A stretch of DNA of 64,000 nucleotides, from the NCBI GenBank assembly GCA_963665395.2, contig OY762251.1:2542001-2606000 (forward strand), written 5' to 3'. A program made the translations under genes and the position numbers. The notes under the pieces were generated by a model that saw only the letters and a program-made list of their open reading frames with translations, searched no databases and was not told where the DNA came from. Source of the DNA: Bin87 sp963665395. GTDB lineage: Bacteria > Chloroflexota > Dehalococcoidia > Lucifugimonadales > UBA3495. Position 1 is the first letter of the stretch. Each line of letters opens with the position of its first letter. Positions 7,610 to 16,308 of the stretch are shown in pieces.

Positions 7610-9157
7610 GTGAAGTACGATGTTATCGTCATCGGCGCCGGCTCGGCCGGCTCCATCGTCGCCACCCGATTGAGCCAAGACCCCAGCCGCTCGGTTCTGC
7701 TGCTGGAAGCCGGTCCGGACTACCCTAATATTGAGCACCTGCCCGACGAGGTGAAGTTCGGCTACGCCACCGCCACCGACGTGATGACCAGCGATCACAA
7801 CTGGCAGTTCACCGGCCACGGCACCGCCGAGAACCCGGAGATCATGGTGCCCCGGGGCAAGGTAACCGGCGGCTCCAGCGCCATCAACGGCCAGATGTTC
7901 CTGCGCGGCGTGCCGGAGGACTACGACGGCTGGGCCGCCATGGGCAACGACCAGTGGAGCTTCCAGAACCTGCTGGGCTGTTTCCGTCGTTTGGAGACCG
8001 ATACCGATTTCTCTGACGACTTTCACGGCAACGACGGCCCCATCATAGCCCGGCGTTTCAAGCGCGAGGAATGGCTGCCGGCGCAAAACGCCTTCTACAA
8101 CGCCGCCCGCGCCTACGGTTTCCCACATACGGACGACCACAACAGCCCGGACTCGACGGGAATTGGCCCGACGCCTTTCAACAACCCCAACGGCATCCGC
8201 TGGAGCACCGCCCTGGGTTACCTGGACCTGGCGCGCCACCGACTGAACTTCACCCTTCGCCCCAACTGCACCGTGCATCGTGTCCTCTTTGACGGCAACC
8301 GGGCCGTCGGCGTGGTAGTTGAGAGCGGCGGCGAGGTCTTCACCGTCGAAGGCGACCAGATCATCCTCAGCGGCGGCGCCATCGCATCACCGCATTTGCT
8401 CATGCTCTCCGGCGTCGGCCCCGCCGACCACCTGCGCAGCCTGGGCATTCCGGTCGTTCACGACAGCCCCGGCGTCGGCCAGAACCTCCGTGACCATCCC
8501 ATCGTGCCCGTCACCTGGCGCACCCGGCCGGGATTTGAGCTGGACGGTTTCGCGCCTCGGATCCAAACCTGCCTGAAGTACACCGCCGAAGGCTCCGACC
8601 TGCGCAACGACATGATCATGATTTTCTCGTCCTTCGCCACCGAGCAGGTCATCCGGGGCGGCAGCCGCATGGAGCCCCTGGGCATCCGCGCCTCGGTGTC
8701 CATCTACCTGGCCGTGGGGGCCGGCGAGCTGCGGCTGCAATCCACCGACCCGCACGAGCAGCCCTACCTGAACTACAACTACCTGCAAGAGGAATTCGAC
8801 CGCAAGCGGTTGCGGGACGGCGTGCGCATCGCTGTGGAACTGGGCAACCACGGCGACTTTGCCGACATCATCGTGGAGCGGACGGAGCCGCTGGACTCGG
8901 ACCTCGAATCTGACGAAGCGCTGGATCACTGGCTGCGCAGCAACGTCTCCACGGCGCAACACATTTCCTGCACCTGCAAGATGGGGCCGGATTCGGACCC
9001 CATGGCGGTGGTGGACCAGTACGGCCGGGTCCGGGGCCTGGAAAACATCCGTGTGGTGGACGCCTCCATCATGCCTGACTGCATCCGCGCCAACACCAAC
9101 GTAACCACCATGATGATCGGCGAGCGGGTCTCCGAGTTCATCCTTAACGGAAATTAG
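7610..9157 (+). CDS. GMC-family oxidoreductase (choline/alcohol dehydrogenase-like)
   Basis: 515 residues. The N-terminal FAD dinucleotide motif is YDVIVIGAGSAGSIVATRLS, and GMC signature elements VTGGSSAINGQMFLRG and later GGAIASPHLLMLSGVGP are present. C-terminal STAQHISCTCKMG carries the likely active-site His, and RVVDASIMPDCIRANTNVTT closes the FAD site. Oxidises a primary alcohol or related substrate with FAD; substrate unknown. Start GTG at 7610 is preferred over the ATG at 7595 because GAGGAGG lies 6-7 bases before it. First gene of a same-strand run to 12907. Confidence 0.92.
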   Translation: MKYDVIVIGAGSAGSIVATRLSQDPSRSVLLLEAGPDYPNIEHLPDEVKFGYATATDVMTSDHNWQFTGHGTAENPEIMVPRGKVTGGSSAINGQMFLRGVPEDYDGWAAMGNDQWSFQNLLGCFRRLETDTDFSDDFHGNDGPIIARRFKREEWLPAQNAFYNAARAYGFPHTDDHNSPDSTGIGPTPFNNPNGIRWSTALGYLDLARHRLNFTLRPNCTVHRVLFDGNRAVGVVVESGGEVFTVEGDQIILSGGAIASPHLLMLSGVGPADHLRSLGIPVVHDSPGVGQNLRDHPIVPVTWRTRPGFELDGFAPRIQTCLKYTAEGSDLRNDMIMIFSSFATEQVIRGGSRMEPLGIRASVSIYLAVGAGELRLQSTDPHEQPYLNYNYLQEEFDRKRLRDGVRIAVELGNHGDFADIIVERTEPLDSDLESDEALDHWLRSNVSTAQHISCTCKMGPDSDPMAVVDQYGRVRGLENIRVVDASIMPDCIRANTNVTTMMIGERVSEFILNGN

Positions 9158-9166
9158 CGAACCCGT

Positions 9167-9194
9167 GTAGGGGTGAATAATTATTCGCCCCTAC
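9167..9194. repeat. 28-bp palindromic repeat, copy 3
   Basis: GTAGGGGTGAATAA followed by TTATTCGCCCCTAC, between the GMC stop and the DUF1800 start. One base away from a perfect palindrome. Confidence 0.92.
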
Positions 9195-9214
9195 CTCGAG
9201 AGGGGGCAATAGAT

Positions 9215-10618
9215 ATGGCAAACCGCGATATTGAACTGATTGCGCACCTGATGCGCCGGGCCGGCTTCGGCGCCACCCGCCAGCAGTTGGAAACCCTTGC
9301 CGCCCAGGGTTACGAGGCAACCGTGGAGCAACTGCTTGACCAGAGCGCCGAGCGTCGCATGGGCGACGACCTCATCCGCCGGTTCCATCCCGAACTGTCC
9401 GGCATGATGGGCACCCTGGGTTCCGGCGAGAACTGGCTGTACCGCATGGCGACGACCACCACGCCGCTGCGAGAGAAGGTCGCGCTGTTCTGGCACGGCA
9501 TCTTCGCCACCGGCTATCCCAAGGTCATCCACGGCAAGGCCCTGTCCGACCAGGTTCGGATGTTCCGCTACCGGGGCCTGGGCAATTTCCGCGACCTGCT
9601 GGTGGAACTGTCCCGGGATCCGGCCATGATCATCTGGCTGGACAACCAGGACAACCACAAGGATGCCATCAACGAAAACTACGGGCGGGAACTGCTGGAA
9701 CTGTTCTCCATGGGCGTGGGCAACTACACCGAAGACGACGTGCAGCAGTGCGCCCGCGCCTTCACCGGCTGGACGCTGGGCAACCGTGAGTACATGGAAC
9801 TGCGCTCCATGCGGGACTCCGACTGGCCCTATGGCCGCATATCCTGGCACTTCGAGTTCCAGGAAGATGACCATGACTTCGGCGAAAAGGAGTTCCTGGG
9901 GCAGCGGGGCGCGTTCAACGGCAACGACATCGTGGAAATCATCTGCCAGCAGGAAGCCACCGCCCGGTTCATCTCCCGGCACCTGTACAGCTTCTTCGTG
10001 GCCGACGAGCCGCCCGTGCCGGACTGGCCCTACACGGAACCCCAGGATCCGGCGGCCATTGACATCCTGGTACAGGCGTACTTCGACAGCGGCTACGACA
10101 TCACCGCTGTTCTGCGGACGCTGTTCAATTCCGATTTCTTCAAGGACGAAGCGGTCTGGTATCGCAAGGTGAAAAGCCCGGTGGAACTGGTGGCCGGCGT
10201 GTTGCGGCTGACCGGCGAGTTCGACCGGCCCCGCAAGGAGATACTGGAACGCTACCAGCAGGCCATCTTCATGGGCCAGTTCCTCAACAACCCGCCCAGC
10301 GTGGAAGGCTGGCACCAGGGCACCGACTGGATCGACACCGGCTCGCTGGTGGAACGCATCAACTTCGCCTCGCAGCAACTTGGCGACGTCGCCAAGCCCG
10401 GTGTCCGAACCATGGTTGAGCGCATCGCCGGTAGTCATACCGGCTCGCCGGATATGCTGGTGGACGCCTGCCTCGATCAGGTGGGCGTAATCGCGGTGTC
10501 GGAAGACACCCGGCGGGAACTGGTTGACTTCGCCTCGGTTGCCGGCGGCGACGGCGCCGCCCACGTTGCTGAAGTGTTGCAAATGGTAGCGTCAACCCAC
10601 GAGTTTCAGCGGGCGTAA
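9215..10618 (+). CDS. DUF1800 family protein
   Basis: 467 residues, from MANRDIELIAHLMRRAGFGA, preceded by GAGAGGGGG. The HLMRRAGFGAT opening, LFWHGIFATG, ENYGRELLELFSMGVGNYTEDDV and ARAFTGWTL are hallmarks of DUF1800, a family usually encoded next to a DUF1501 protein, as here (11780). Function not established. Homologues usually carry an export signal; none is visible here, so this copy may be cytoplasmic. Confidence 0.9.
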   Translation: MANRDIELIAHLMRRAGFGATRQQLETLAAQGYEATVEQLLDQSAERRMGDDLIRRFHPELSGMMGTLGSGENWLYRMATTTTPLREKVALFWHGIFATGYPKVIHGKALSDQVRMFRYRGLGNFRDLLVELSRDPAMIIWLDNQDNHKDAINENYGRELLELFSMGVGNYTEDDVQQCARAFTGWTLGNREYMELRSMRDSDWPYGRISWHFEFQEDDHDFGEKEFLGQRGAFNGNDIVEIICQQEATARFISRHLYSFFVADEPPVPDWPYTEPQDPAAIDILVQAYFDSGYDITAVLRTLFNSDFFKDEAVWYRKVKSPVELVAGVLRLTGEFDRPRKEILERYQQAIFMGQFLNNPPSVEGWHQGTDWIDTGSLVERINFASQQLGDVAKPGVRTMVERIAGSHTGSPDMLVDACLDQVGVIAVSEDTRRELVDFASVAGGDGAAHVAEVLQMVASTHEFQRA

Positions 10619-10625
10619 CTATCGT

Positions 10626-10721
10626 TGTCATTGCGAGGAGCGTAGCGACGTGGCAATCCCGTTCCCGTAGCGACGACCATCGTTGAAACAACGAGATTGC
10701 TACGCTGCGCTCGCAATGACA
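10626..10721. repeat. TCATTGCGAG inverted repeat (hairpin)
   Basis: TGTCATTGCGAGGAGCGTAG at the left and its near reverse complement ending CTCGCAATGACA at the right, around a 40-base centre. No terminal CAGGG and no clear target duplication, so it is either an unshelled core or an eroded MITE. It lies in the DUF1800/NHL gap and could fold in the transcript. Confidence 0.85.
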
Positions 10722-10737
10722 GGTTGGTGAACAAACC

Positions 10738-11775
10738 ATGACCACAGTACAGAACGCGCCGGAAATCCGGTTCCTCGAATACCGCATGACCCTGGGCATG
10801 ACCACGATGGAGGGCCGGGGGTTCTACTATCCCACCGATACCGCCATCGCCGACGACGGGCGGATGTACGTCGCCAACCGCTCGCTGGAGAACGTGACCC
10901 GGGGCGTGCGGGTGACCATGTGCGACATCAACAGCGAGTACTACGGCACTTTCGCCGCCTACGGCCAGTCTCCCGGCCAGTTCATCTGGCCCTCGGCCTG
11001 CACGCTGGACAGCCGGGGCCGGGTGTACGTCAGCGACGAGGCCACGCACCGCATCTCGGTGTTCGACCGGGAAGGCGCGCTGCTATCCACCTGGGGCGAG
11101 CACGGCGCGGAACCCGGTCAGCTGGACACCCCATCGGGCCTGGCCTTCGACGCCGACGACAACCTCTACATTGCGGATACCTACAACCACCGGGTGCAGA
11201 AGTTCACCGCCGAGGGCCGCTTCCTGGCATCCTTCGGGCACGAAGGCAACGGCTACAGCGAGTTCAGCCTGCCCTGGGGCCTCACCGTCGGCGCCGACGG
11301 CAACGTGTACGTGGCAGATTGGGGCAACGACCGGGTGCAAAAGTTCTCGCCGGACGGGAATCACCTGGCATCCTTCGGATCCTCGGGCCGGGGCGACGGT
11401 GAGTTCCATCGTCCGTCCGGCGTGGCCGTTGACGCCGACGGCTACATCTACGTGGCCGACTGGGGCAACGAGCGGGTGCAAATCCTCGACCCCAACGGCG
11501 GCTTCGTGCAGAAGCTGCGCGGCGAAGCCACCTTGTCCGCCTGGGCCGCCAACTTCCTGGCCGTCAACGTGGAAGAGGGCGAGGCCCGCTCCCGGGCCAA
11601 CCTGGAACCCGAAATCGATTATTTCGTGGACGAACCCCACGAAGAATCGTCCCACATCGAAAAATACTTCTGGTCTCCCGTGTCCATCAAACTGGACCGG
11701 GAGGGCAATCTGTACGTAACCGAAAGCAACCGGCACCGCATCCAGGTGTACCAGCCCGGCGCGAAAGGAGGATAG
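10738..11775 (+). CDS. NHL-repeat beta-propeller protein
   Basis: 345 residues with six NHL-type blades, for example GQLDTPSGLAFDADDNLYIA followed by DTYNHRVQKF, then SLPWGLTVGADGNVYVADWG and HRPSGVAVDADGYIYVADWG. Six blades would make a closed propeller, usually a binding scaffold or, in some bacterial cases, a lyase-like enzyme. No signal peptide. Sits between DUF1800 and DUF1501 genes with 4 bases to the latter, so the three are probably one functional unit. Confidence 0.88.
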   Translation: MTTVQNAPEIRFLEYRMTLGMTTMEGRGFYYPTDTAIADDGRMYVANRSLENVTRGVRVTMCDINSEYYGTFAAYGQSPGQFIWPSACTLDSRGRVYVSDEATHRISVFDREGALLSTWGEHGAEPGQLDTPSGLAFDADDNLYIADTYNHRVQKFTAEGRFLASFGHEGNGYSEFSLPWGLTVGADGNVYVADWGNDRVQKFSPDGNHLASFGSSGRGDGEFHRPSGVAVDADGYIYVADWGNERVQILDPNGGFVQKLRGEATLSAWAANFLAVNVEEGEARSRANLEPEIDYFVDEPHEESSHIEKYFWSPVSIKLDREGNLYVTESNRHRIQVYQPGAKGG

Positions 11776-11779
11776 CCTG

Positions 11780-12907
11780 ATGACTTCCACCAAGAAGGAA
11801 CGGAACGTAGTGGTGATTGAGCTTCAGGGCGGCAACGACGCTCTGAACACCGTGATCCCCTACAACAACCCGCTCTACTACGACTTCCGCAGCAACGTCG
11901 GAATACCCGAGGGCGAAGTGCTGCACTTGGACGGCGAGGTGGGCTTCAACCCCAACCTCGCCCCCGTCAAGCATCTGTGGGACGCGGGCAAATTCGCCGT
12001 CATCAACGGCATCGGCTATCCCAACCCCAACCGTTCCCACTTCCGCTCCCGCGATGTCTGGTACACTGCCGAGTCGGAAAAGATTGGTGCCGAGGGCTGG
12101 CTGGCCGCCGCCATTCGCGACCTTGACGCCCGTGGCGAGAACGTGCTGACCGGCGTGAATTTCGGGCGCGGCCTCCCCCGGGCCATGGTCGCCAAGGGCG
12201 TGCCGGTGGCGTCGGTGGCCAACCTGGAAACCTACGGCCTGATGCCCGACATCCAGGACGAGAAGTCGCGGCAGTACGCCCTGGAAGCCTTCAGCCGCAT
12301 CTACGGCCCCACCGAGAGCAAGGACGTGGTGGCCCAGGTGCTGTCCGAGACCGGCTCCAATGCCTTGAAGGGCGCCGACCGCCTGCGCACCGCGCCGGAA
12401 CTGTACTCATCCACCGTTGAGTACGCCGACACTCCCATCAGCCAGTCGCTGAAGAACATGGCGCAGGTGATGTCCGCCGGCCTGGGCACCCGCATCTACT
12501 ACACCACGCACGGCAGTTTTGACACCCACAGCAACGAACTGCCGGCCCACGCCAAGCTGTGGACCGACGTGTCCACCGCCATCGCCGACTTCACCAGCGA
12601 CCTGGAGGAGCACGGGCTGGCCGACGACACGCTGATCCTGGTGTTCTCCGAGTTCGGCCGGCGCATCCGCGACAACGGCACCGGCACCGACCACGGCTCC
12701 GGCGGCGTGGCCTTCGTCACCGGCGGCTCGGTCACCGGCGGCCTCTACGGCGAATACCCGTCCCTGCGCCCCGAAGACCACTCGGAAGGCGACCTCCACT
12801 TCACCAACGACTTCCGTTCCACCTACGCCACCATCCTCAACCGCTGGCTGGAACTGGATCCGGCGCCCATCGTCCACGGCGTGTACGAGCAGTTCGACTT
12901 CCTGTAG
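11780..12907 (+). CDS. DUF1501 family protein
   Basis: 375 residues. VVVIELQGGNDALNTVIPYN at the start, NRSHFRSRDVWYTAE, TTHGSFDTHSNELPAHAKLW, ILVFSEFGRRIRDNGTGTDH and GSGG are the metal-binding sulfatase/phosphatase-like features of DUF1501. AAAGGAGG precedes the start. Homologues normally begin with a Tat signal; this one begins directly with the first beta strand, so it is probably cytoplasmic. Partner of the DUF1800 protein. Confidence 0.92.
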   Translation: MTSTKKERNVVVIELQGGNDALNTVIPYNNPLYYDFRSNVGIPEGEVLHLDGEVGFNPNLAPVKHLWDAGKFAVINGIGYPNPNRSHFRSRDVWYTAESEKIGAEGWLAAAIRDLDARGENVLTGVNFGRGLPRAMVAKGVPVASVANLETYGLMPDIQDEKSRQYALEAFSRIYGPTESKDVVAQVLSETGSNALKGADRLRTAPELYSSTVEYADTPISQSLKNMAQVMSAGLGTRIYYTTHGSFDTHSNELPAHAKLWTDVSTAIADFTSDLEEHGLADDTLILVFSEFGRRIRDNGTGTDHGSGGVAFVTGGSVTGGLYGEYPSLRPEDHSEGDLHFTNDFRSTYATILNRWLELDPAPIVHGVYEQFDFL

Positions 12908-12932
12908 GCAGCATCCTCATACGGATGTAGCG

Positions 12933-12953
12933 GGGCGGGTCGATGACCCGCCC
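12933..12953. terminator. GC hairpin after the DUF1501 gene
   Basis: GGGCGGGTC (12933-12941), a 3-base loop and GACCCGCCC (12945-12953), a perfect 9-bp stem 26 bases after the stop codon. There is no T-run, so it is a REP-like hairpin or a weak terminator. Confidence 0.4.
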
Positions 12954-13080
12954 TATGTCGTTAAGCGAGGGCGCGGCAATCACAGGCCGGGCCCGGCGGG
13001 GACTTTATCAGAAGCACGATTTTCGGGATTAGGGAATTATGGAATGATGTTATACTCGCAGAAGTGTTGGCGGACATTCC

Positions 13081-13374
13081 ATGTGGATTGTCAAGAAAAA
13101 GACGCTGCAAGAGTTCTGGGAACGCCGTCCGGATGCCGAGAGGGCGTTGCGTGCTTGGTATCTAAAAGCCGAGCAAGCGGATTGGGATTCCCCGGCTCGA
13201 GTTAAGGAAGACTACCCCAACGCTAGCATCATTGCCAACGACCGGGTAGTGTTCAACATCAAAGGCAATACGTATCGGCTGGTGGTCCACATCCGCTACC
13301 AGCGCCACAAGGTCTATATCCGGTTTTTCGGCACGCACGCCGATTACGACGCTATCAACGCCGAGGAGGTGTAG
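13081..13374 (+). CDS. higB: HigB-type mRNA interferase toxin
   Basis: 97 residues. MWIVKKKTLQEFWERRPDAE, the central ANDRVVFNIKGNTYRLVVHI and the end VYIRFFGTHADYDAINAEEV match the HigB_toxin family, a RelE-fold ribosome-dependent mRNA nuclease. TATACT at 13051-13056 is a likely -10. The toxin gene comes first, with the antitoxin 2 bases behind, the order typical of higBA. Confidence 0.9.
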   Translation: MWIVKKKTLQEFWERRPDAERALRAWYLKAEQADWDSPARVKEDYPNASIIANDRVVFNIKGNTYRLVVHIRYQRHKVYIRFFGTHADYDAINAEEV

Positions 13375-13376
13375 GT

Positions 13377-13766
13377 ATGACGGAAATCACGCAAGTTCAA
13401 ACTGACGCCGACTACGAGGCGGCGTTGGCCCGAATCGAAGCCCTGATTGATTCGGTAACCGGCAGTGAAGAAGATGCCGAACTCGACCGCATATCCGACC
13501 TGGTCATACGGTACGAAGACAAGCGCTATCCGATAGAAAGCCCTACTCCGGATGCGCTTGTCGAGTTTCTTCTGGATCAAGAAATCGTGACGCGGGAGCA
13601 GTTGCTCCCATTGGCAGGCAGCAACGCCAACCTTGACGGCATAATTGCTGGCCAAAAAGAGATTACGCCGGAGTTAGCGCAACTGTTGCATGAGCACTAC
13701 AGCATTCCGGTGGAAGACCTGCTCACAACCTCGGCGGATCCGGTATCGGCCGCAGCATCGGATTGA
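13377..13766 (+). CDS. higA: HigA-type antitoxin
   Basis: 129 residues. The N-terminal half ALARIEALIDSVTGSEEDAE, followed by LDRISDLVIRYEDKRYPI, is the toxin-facing part of HigA-like antitoxins. The C-terminal half has a degenerate helix-turn-helix (REQLLPLAGSNANLDGIIAG, then ITPELAQLLHEHYSIPVEDL). It follows higB with GAGGAGG before its ATG and would neutralise HigB and repress the pair. Confidence 0.85.
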   Translation: MTEITQVQTDADYEAALARIEALIDSVTGSEEDAELDRISDLVIRYEDKRYPIESPTPDALVEFLLDQEIVTREQLLPLAGSNANLDGIIAGQKEITPELAQLLHEHYSIPVEDLLTTSADPVSAAASD

Positions 13767-13860
13767 CGCGCTCTGGCAACCATTGGGCGGCTGCCATCCT
13801 CGAAAATAGGACGGCAGCCGTTTCCGTGTTGGCAGCGTAATGTAAATAAGGAAAGCCAGG

Positions 13861-14520
13861 ATGTCCCTAGAACGACGATATGGACGGGCCAGGGAGACAT
13901 TCCGTCAATTCAAGGCCGGCCTGGAAGAGGACAACGACCTTCGTGATGAAGCGCTGGCGGCGTTTGACCTGCTGCTGACTGAACGCAGCACGACGTTTTA
14001 CGAGAATCGGTTCATCACGGGCGGAGCGGCGGAACATATCATTGCGGCGGCGATGCGGTGCGTGGGGCTGTCCGACGTGCGGACGGTGGGGTTCGAGGAT
14101 GTCCGCGTGGACGTTACGGTTGGCGGCCAAGGGTTTTCCGTGAAGTCGGTGTTCACGAAAGACGGAACTATTGCTTTAATCAACGTGCGGGGCGGTGGAG
14201 TGGAATGGACGACACCGACTATTTTGCTGCTTTCCAACGGCCTCAGCCGGGGCATCGGGTACGTTGACCCGGCACTGCTGCCTCCGAACGTCACCAATCA
14301 GACCCGAGACCAAATCACGCTGCCGAGAACGCCGGTGAATAACCTGTTCCGGGAGCAACCGGAGTATCTGCTGCGCTGCCCGGTTCCGATGAACCGGGGA
14401 CGGCCGGCTGACGCTTCGCAAATTCCGACCAGGGCTATCGCATATGGATGGTTTAAAGCCCGTCATTCCGGCGAAAGCCGGAATCCATTGGCCGAATTCG
14501 TTAGCCATGTTTCAGATTAG
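13861..14520 (+). CDS. Putative PD-(D/E)XK-fold nuclease-like protein, 3' end replaced by a MITE
   Basis: 219 residues as it stands. No family recognised with certainty. AAEHIIAAAM (Glu58), VRVDV (Asp84) and FSVKS (Ser93-x-Lys95) lie in the order and spacing of a PD-(D/E)XK core, with Ser in place of the usual acidic residue, so it may be inactive or a relative. The last roughly 30 residues (…ARHSGESRNPLAEF…) are translated from the MITE at 14430-14592. Removing the MITE and one target copy restores an ending SQIPTAISLTRG about 24 codons shorter. Sits between higBA and a PLD nuclease. Confidence 0.6.
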   Translation: MSLERRYGRARETFRQFKAGLEEDNDLRDEALAAFDLLLTERSTTFYENRFITGGAAEHIIAAAMRCVGLSDVRTVGFEDVRVDVTVGGQGFSVKSVFTKDGTIALINVRGGGVEWTTPTILLLSNGLSRGIGYVDPALLPPNVTNQTRDQITLPRTPVNNLFREQPEYLLRCPVPMNRGRPADASQIPTRAIAYGWFKARHSGESRNPLAEFVSHVSD

Positions 14521-14601
14521 TTCACCATTTGACTGATGTACTCCGGCTTTCGCTGGAATGACGAGGTTGGAATTTCGTATGCGATAGCCCTGAATTCCGA
14601 C
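14421..14601. mobile_element. MITE with CAGGG termini and 9-bp target duplication, copy A
   Basis: Element 14430-14592 (163 bp) begins CAGGGCTATCGCATA and ends TATGCGATAGCCCTG, flanked by AATTCCGAC at 14421-14429 and 14593-14601. Interior holds CGTCATTCCGGCGAAAGCCG and its inverted partner. CAGGG ends with 8-10 bp duplications are, as I recall, the signature of ISAs1-family elements, so an ISAs1 transposase elsewhere may mobilise it. It altered the end of the gene at 13861. Confidence 0.92.
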
Positions 14602-14688
14602 GGCAATCAGCTTGACACGAGGTTGAAATTAGCTCTATTGTACGGATAATCCGACCTGGCATGAACGGTCATTGATAGGAGGCTTACC

Positions 14689-14970
14689 ATGATCCTTGGC
14701 GTCGTCACCTACAACTACGTCGAACACATCGCCCCGGAGGGACCTGTCCGAGATTTCCTGAACAGCGATTTTCTCAGGGATTACTGCGAGGGCAATCTTT
14801 ACCCGCTGATCGCCAATCCCATCGATGCGGAAATACTCGAAGACATCATCAACGATGATGATGGCACGCTTGAAGAGAGAATCCCCATGGAGCAACTCCA
14901 CGCCGCAATTGAATGGCTCAGAAGTCTGCGCCAAGACGAAAACACGGTCATCGCTGTGATGGAAGGCTAA
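14689..14970 (+). CDS. Small acidic protein of unknown function
   Basis: 93 residues, with a strong SD (TAGGAGG) before the ATG. Rich in Asp/Glu, e.g. NPIDAEILEDIINDDDGTLE. No recognised domain and no membrane segment. It lies between the nuclease-like gene and the PLD nuclease. An immunity or antitoxin-like role is possible but is only inferred from size, charge and neighbours. Confidence 0.6.
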   Translation: MILGVVTYNYVEHIAPEGPVRDFLNSDFLRDYCEGNLYPLIANPIDAEILEDIINDDDGTLEERIPMEQLHAAIEWLRSLRQDENTVIAVMEG

Positions 14971-15068
14971 CAGCCTGATTGTTACTATCGTTGCGTCCGG
15001 TTACACTCTCAGCGGTGTAGCCGGATGACAGTTTCGTCTCGAACGAGCGGCTATCCAATGGAGTAGAA

Positions 15069-15971
15069 ATGATGACGTCCATCAAATCTCCGTGGCTAGC
15101 CACGTTTGACCAGTTTGCCAGTTCCATCCGGGAATCGGCGATCATCGCTGCCCCATATATCACGCGCCAACCCGTTGAGCGATTGGCGAATAAATTGGGA
15201 TCCCATCGCGAGTCGGTTCGGCTTGACCTGCTGACCAACCTGTACTCGGATAGCCTGATTGACGGTTCGTTGGACATCGGCGCCCTGGCTTGGCTTTGCG
15301 AGCAGGTTCCCGGCACTACGGTACGGCATTTGCGGTATTTGCACGCGAAAGCATACGTAGCGGACGAGCATACGGCTATCGTAACTTCCGCCAACCTTAC
15401 CAACGGCGGCCTTCGGCGCAACCGCGAATTAGGGGTTGCTATCACCGAACCTGAAGGGGTACGGGACATCGCGGAAGATTTGCGAGAGTACGGCAACTTG
15501 GGCGTGCTGGTGCCGACGGATGCCTTGAGCGAGTTGGACTCCATGGTGCGGCAGGCGCAAGTGAGCAAAGCAGTCGCTGATCGGGTTATTCCCAATAGTG
15601 TGAAAGCGGAACATGACGCTATTCGCAACAACATGAACGAGCGGTTGGTCCAACTCAGAACTGCTGGGGAAGCATTTGCCACCAGTCCCAGAGCGTCAAT
15701 AACGGCGCAATTCTGCGACGCTATCAAGTACGTTTTGCGTCATCATGGGCCGTTGAGCACTCGAGAAATGAACCCCATCATACAAAATCTGCTGCCGGAA
15801 CTCTGCGATGATGAAGTTGACCGCATCATCAACGGCGTTACTTTTGGCCGGAAATGGAAGCACCAAGTGCGAAACGCCCAAGTCCAGCTACGGCGCGACG
15901 GCTCCATCGTGCAAGAGGGAGGCCGCAACAGTCCATGGCGGCTAACCAACCCGGAACGGGAGGAATTATGA
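15069..15971 (+). CDS. PLD-family nuclease with C-terminal DNA-binding-like region
   Basis: 300 residues. A single phospholipase D motif is visible: LHAKAYVADEHTAIVTSANL, with His92, Lys94, Asp99 and Asn109, followed by TNGGLRRNRELGV. One HKD motif means the active site would form in a dimer, as in Nuc/BfiI-type nucleases. The last 100 residues (CDAIKYVLRHHGPLSTREMN, then GRKWKHQVRNAQVQLRRDGS) look like a winged-helix module as found in restriction-type proteins. It overlaps the next gene by 4 bases (ATGA), suggesting an obligate partner. Confidence 0.8.
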   Translation: MMTSIKSPWLATFDQFASSIRESAIIAAPYITRQPVERLANKLGSHRESVRLDLLTNLYSDSLIDGSLDIGALAWLCEQVPGTTVRHLRYLHAKAYVADEHTAIVTSANLTNGGLRRNRELGVAITEPEGVRDIAEDLREYGNLGVLVPTDALSELDSMVRQAQVSKAVADRVIPNSVKAEHDAIRNNMNERLVQLRTAGEAFATSPRASITAQFCDAIKYVLRHHGPLSTREMNPIIQNLLPELCDDEVDRIINGVTFGRKWKHQVRNAQVQLRRDGSIVQEGGRNSPWRLTNPEREEL

Positions 15972-16267
15972 CGCAGCGAGACATCACCCACGTGCTCGTT
16001 GATATAATCGAGTACGACTACTTCTGGCCGGTTGAGGACTACGAGGATGCCGTGTTTGGCTTCACGCACAGCCTCGAAGTGAACGAAATCTGCGCCGGAA
16101 TGCTTCCGCCGTATGTTGTAACGCCGGTGCAGAAGGATGAGCTAGAGGCAGCTCTGGCAGATTACATTGCAAGACGAGGGATCAGCGCGGAAGACGTGGA
16201 AAAAATTCGTGACTGGATGGCACCGATGCCAGATGAGATTGGTATCATAGAGCGCGAGGCGAATTAG
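15968..16267 (+). CDS. Small acidic protein coupled to the PLD nuclease
   Basis: 99 residues, starting inside the stop of the PLD gene (ATGA overlap) with GGGAGGAATT before it. Strongly acidic (DIIEYDYFWPVEDYEDAVFG), no known domain. Stoichiometric co-production with the nuclease suggests a binding or inhibitory partner; inference only. Confidence 0.65.
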   Translation: MTQRDITHVLVDIIEYDYFWPVEDYEDAVFGFTHSLEVNEICAGMLPPYVVTPVQKDELEAALADYIARRGISAEDVEKIRDWMAPMPDEIGIIEREAN

Positions 16268-16308
16268 CGACGGATGCTCGCTTGTATGAGACGGCAGGGG
16301 GAGAAGCC

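Noticed and set aside
10626..10721. Intrinsic terminator after DUF1800
   Set aside because: Long hairpin lacks a T-run and matches a dispersed repeat elsewhere; better called a repeat.
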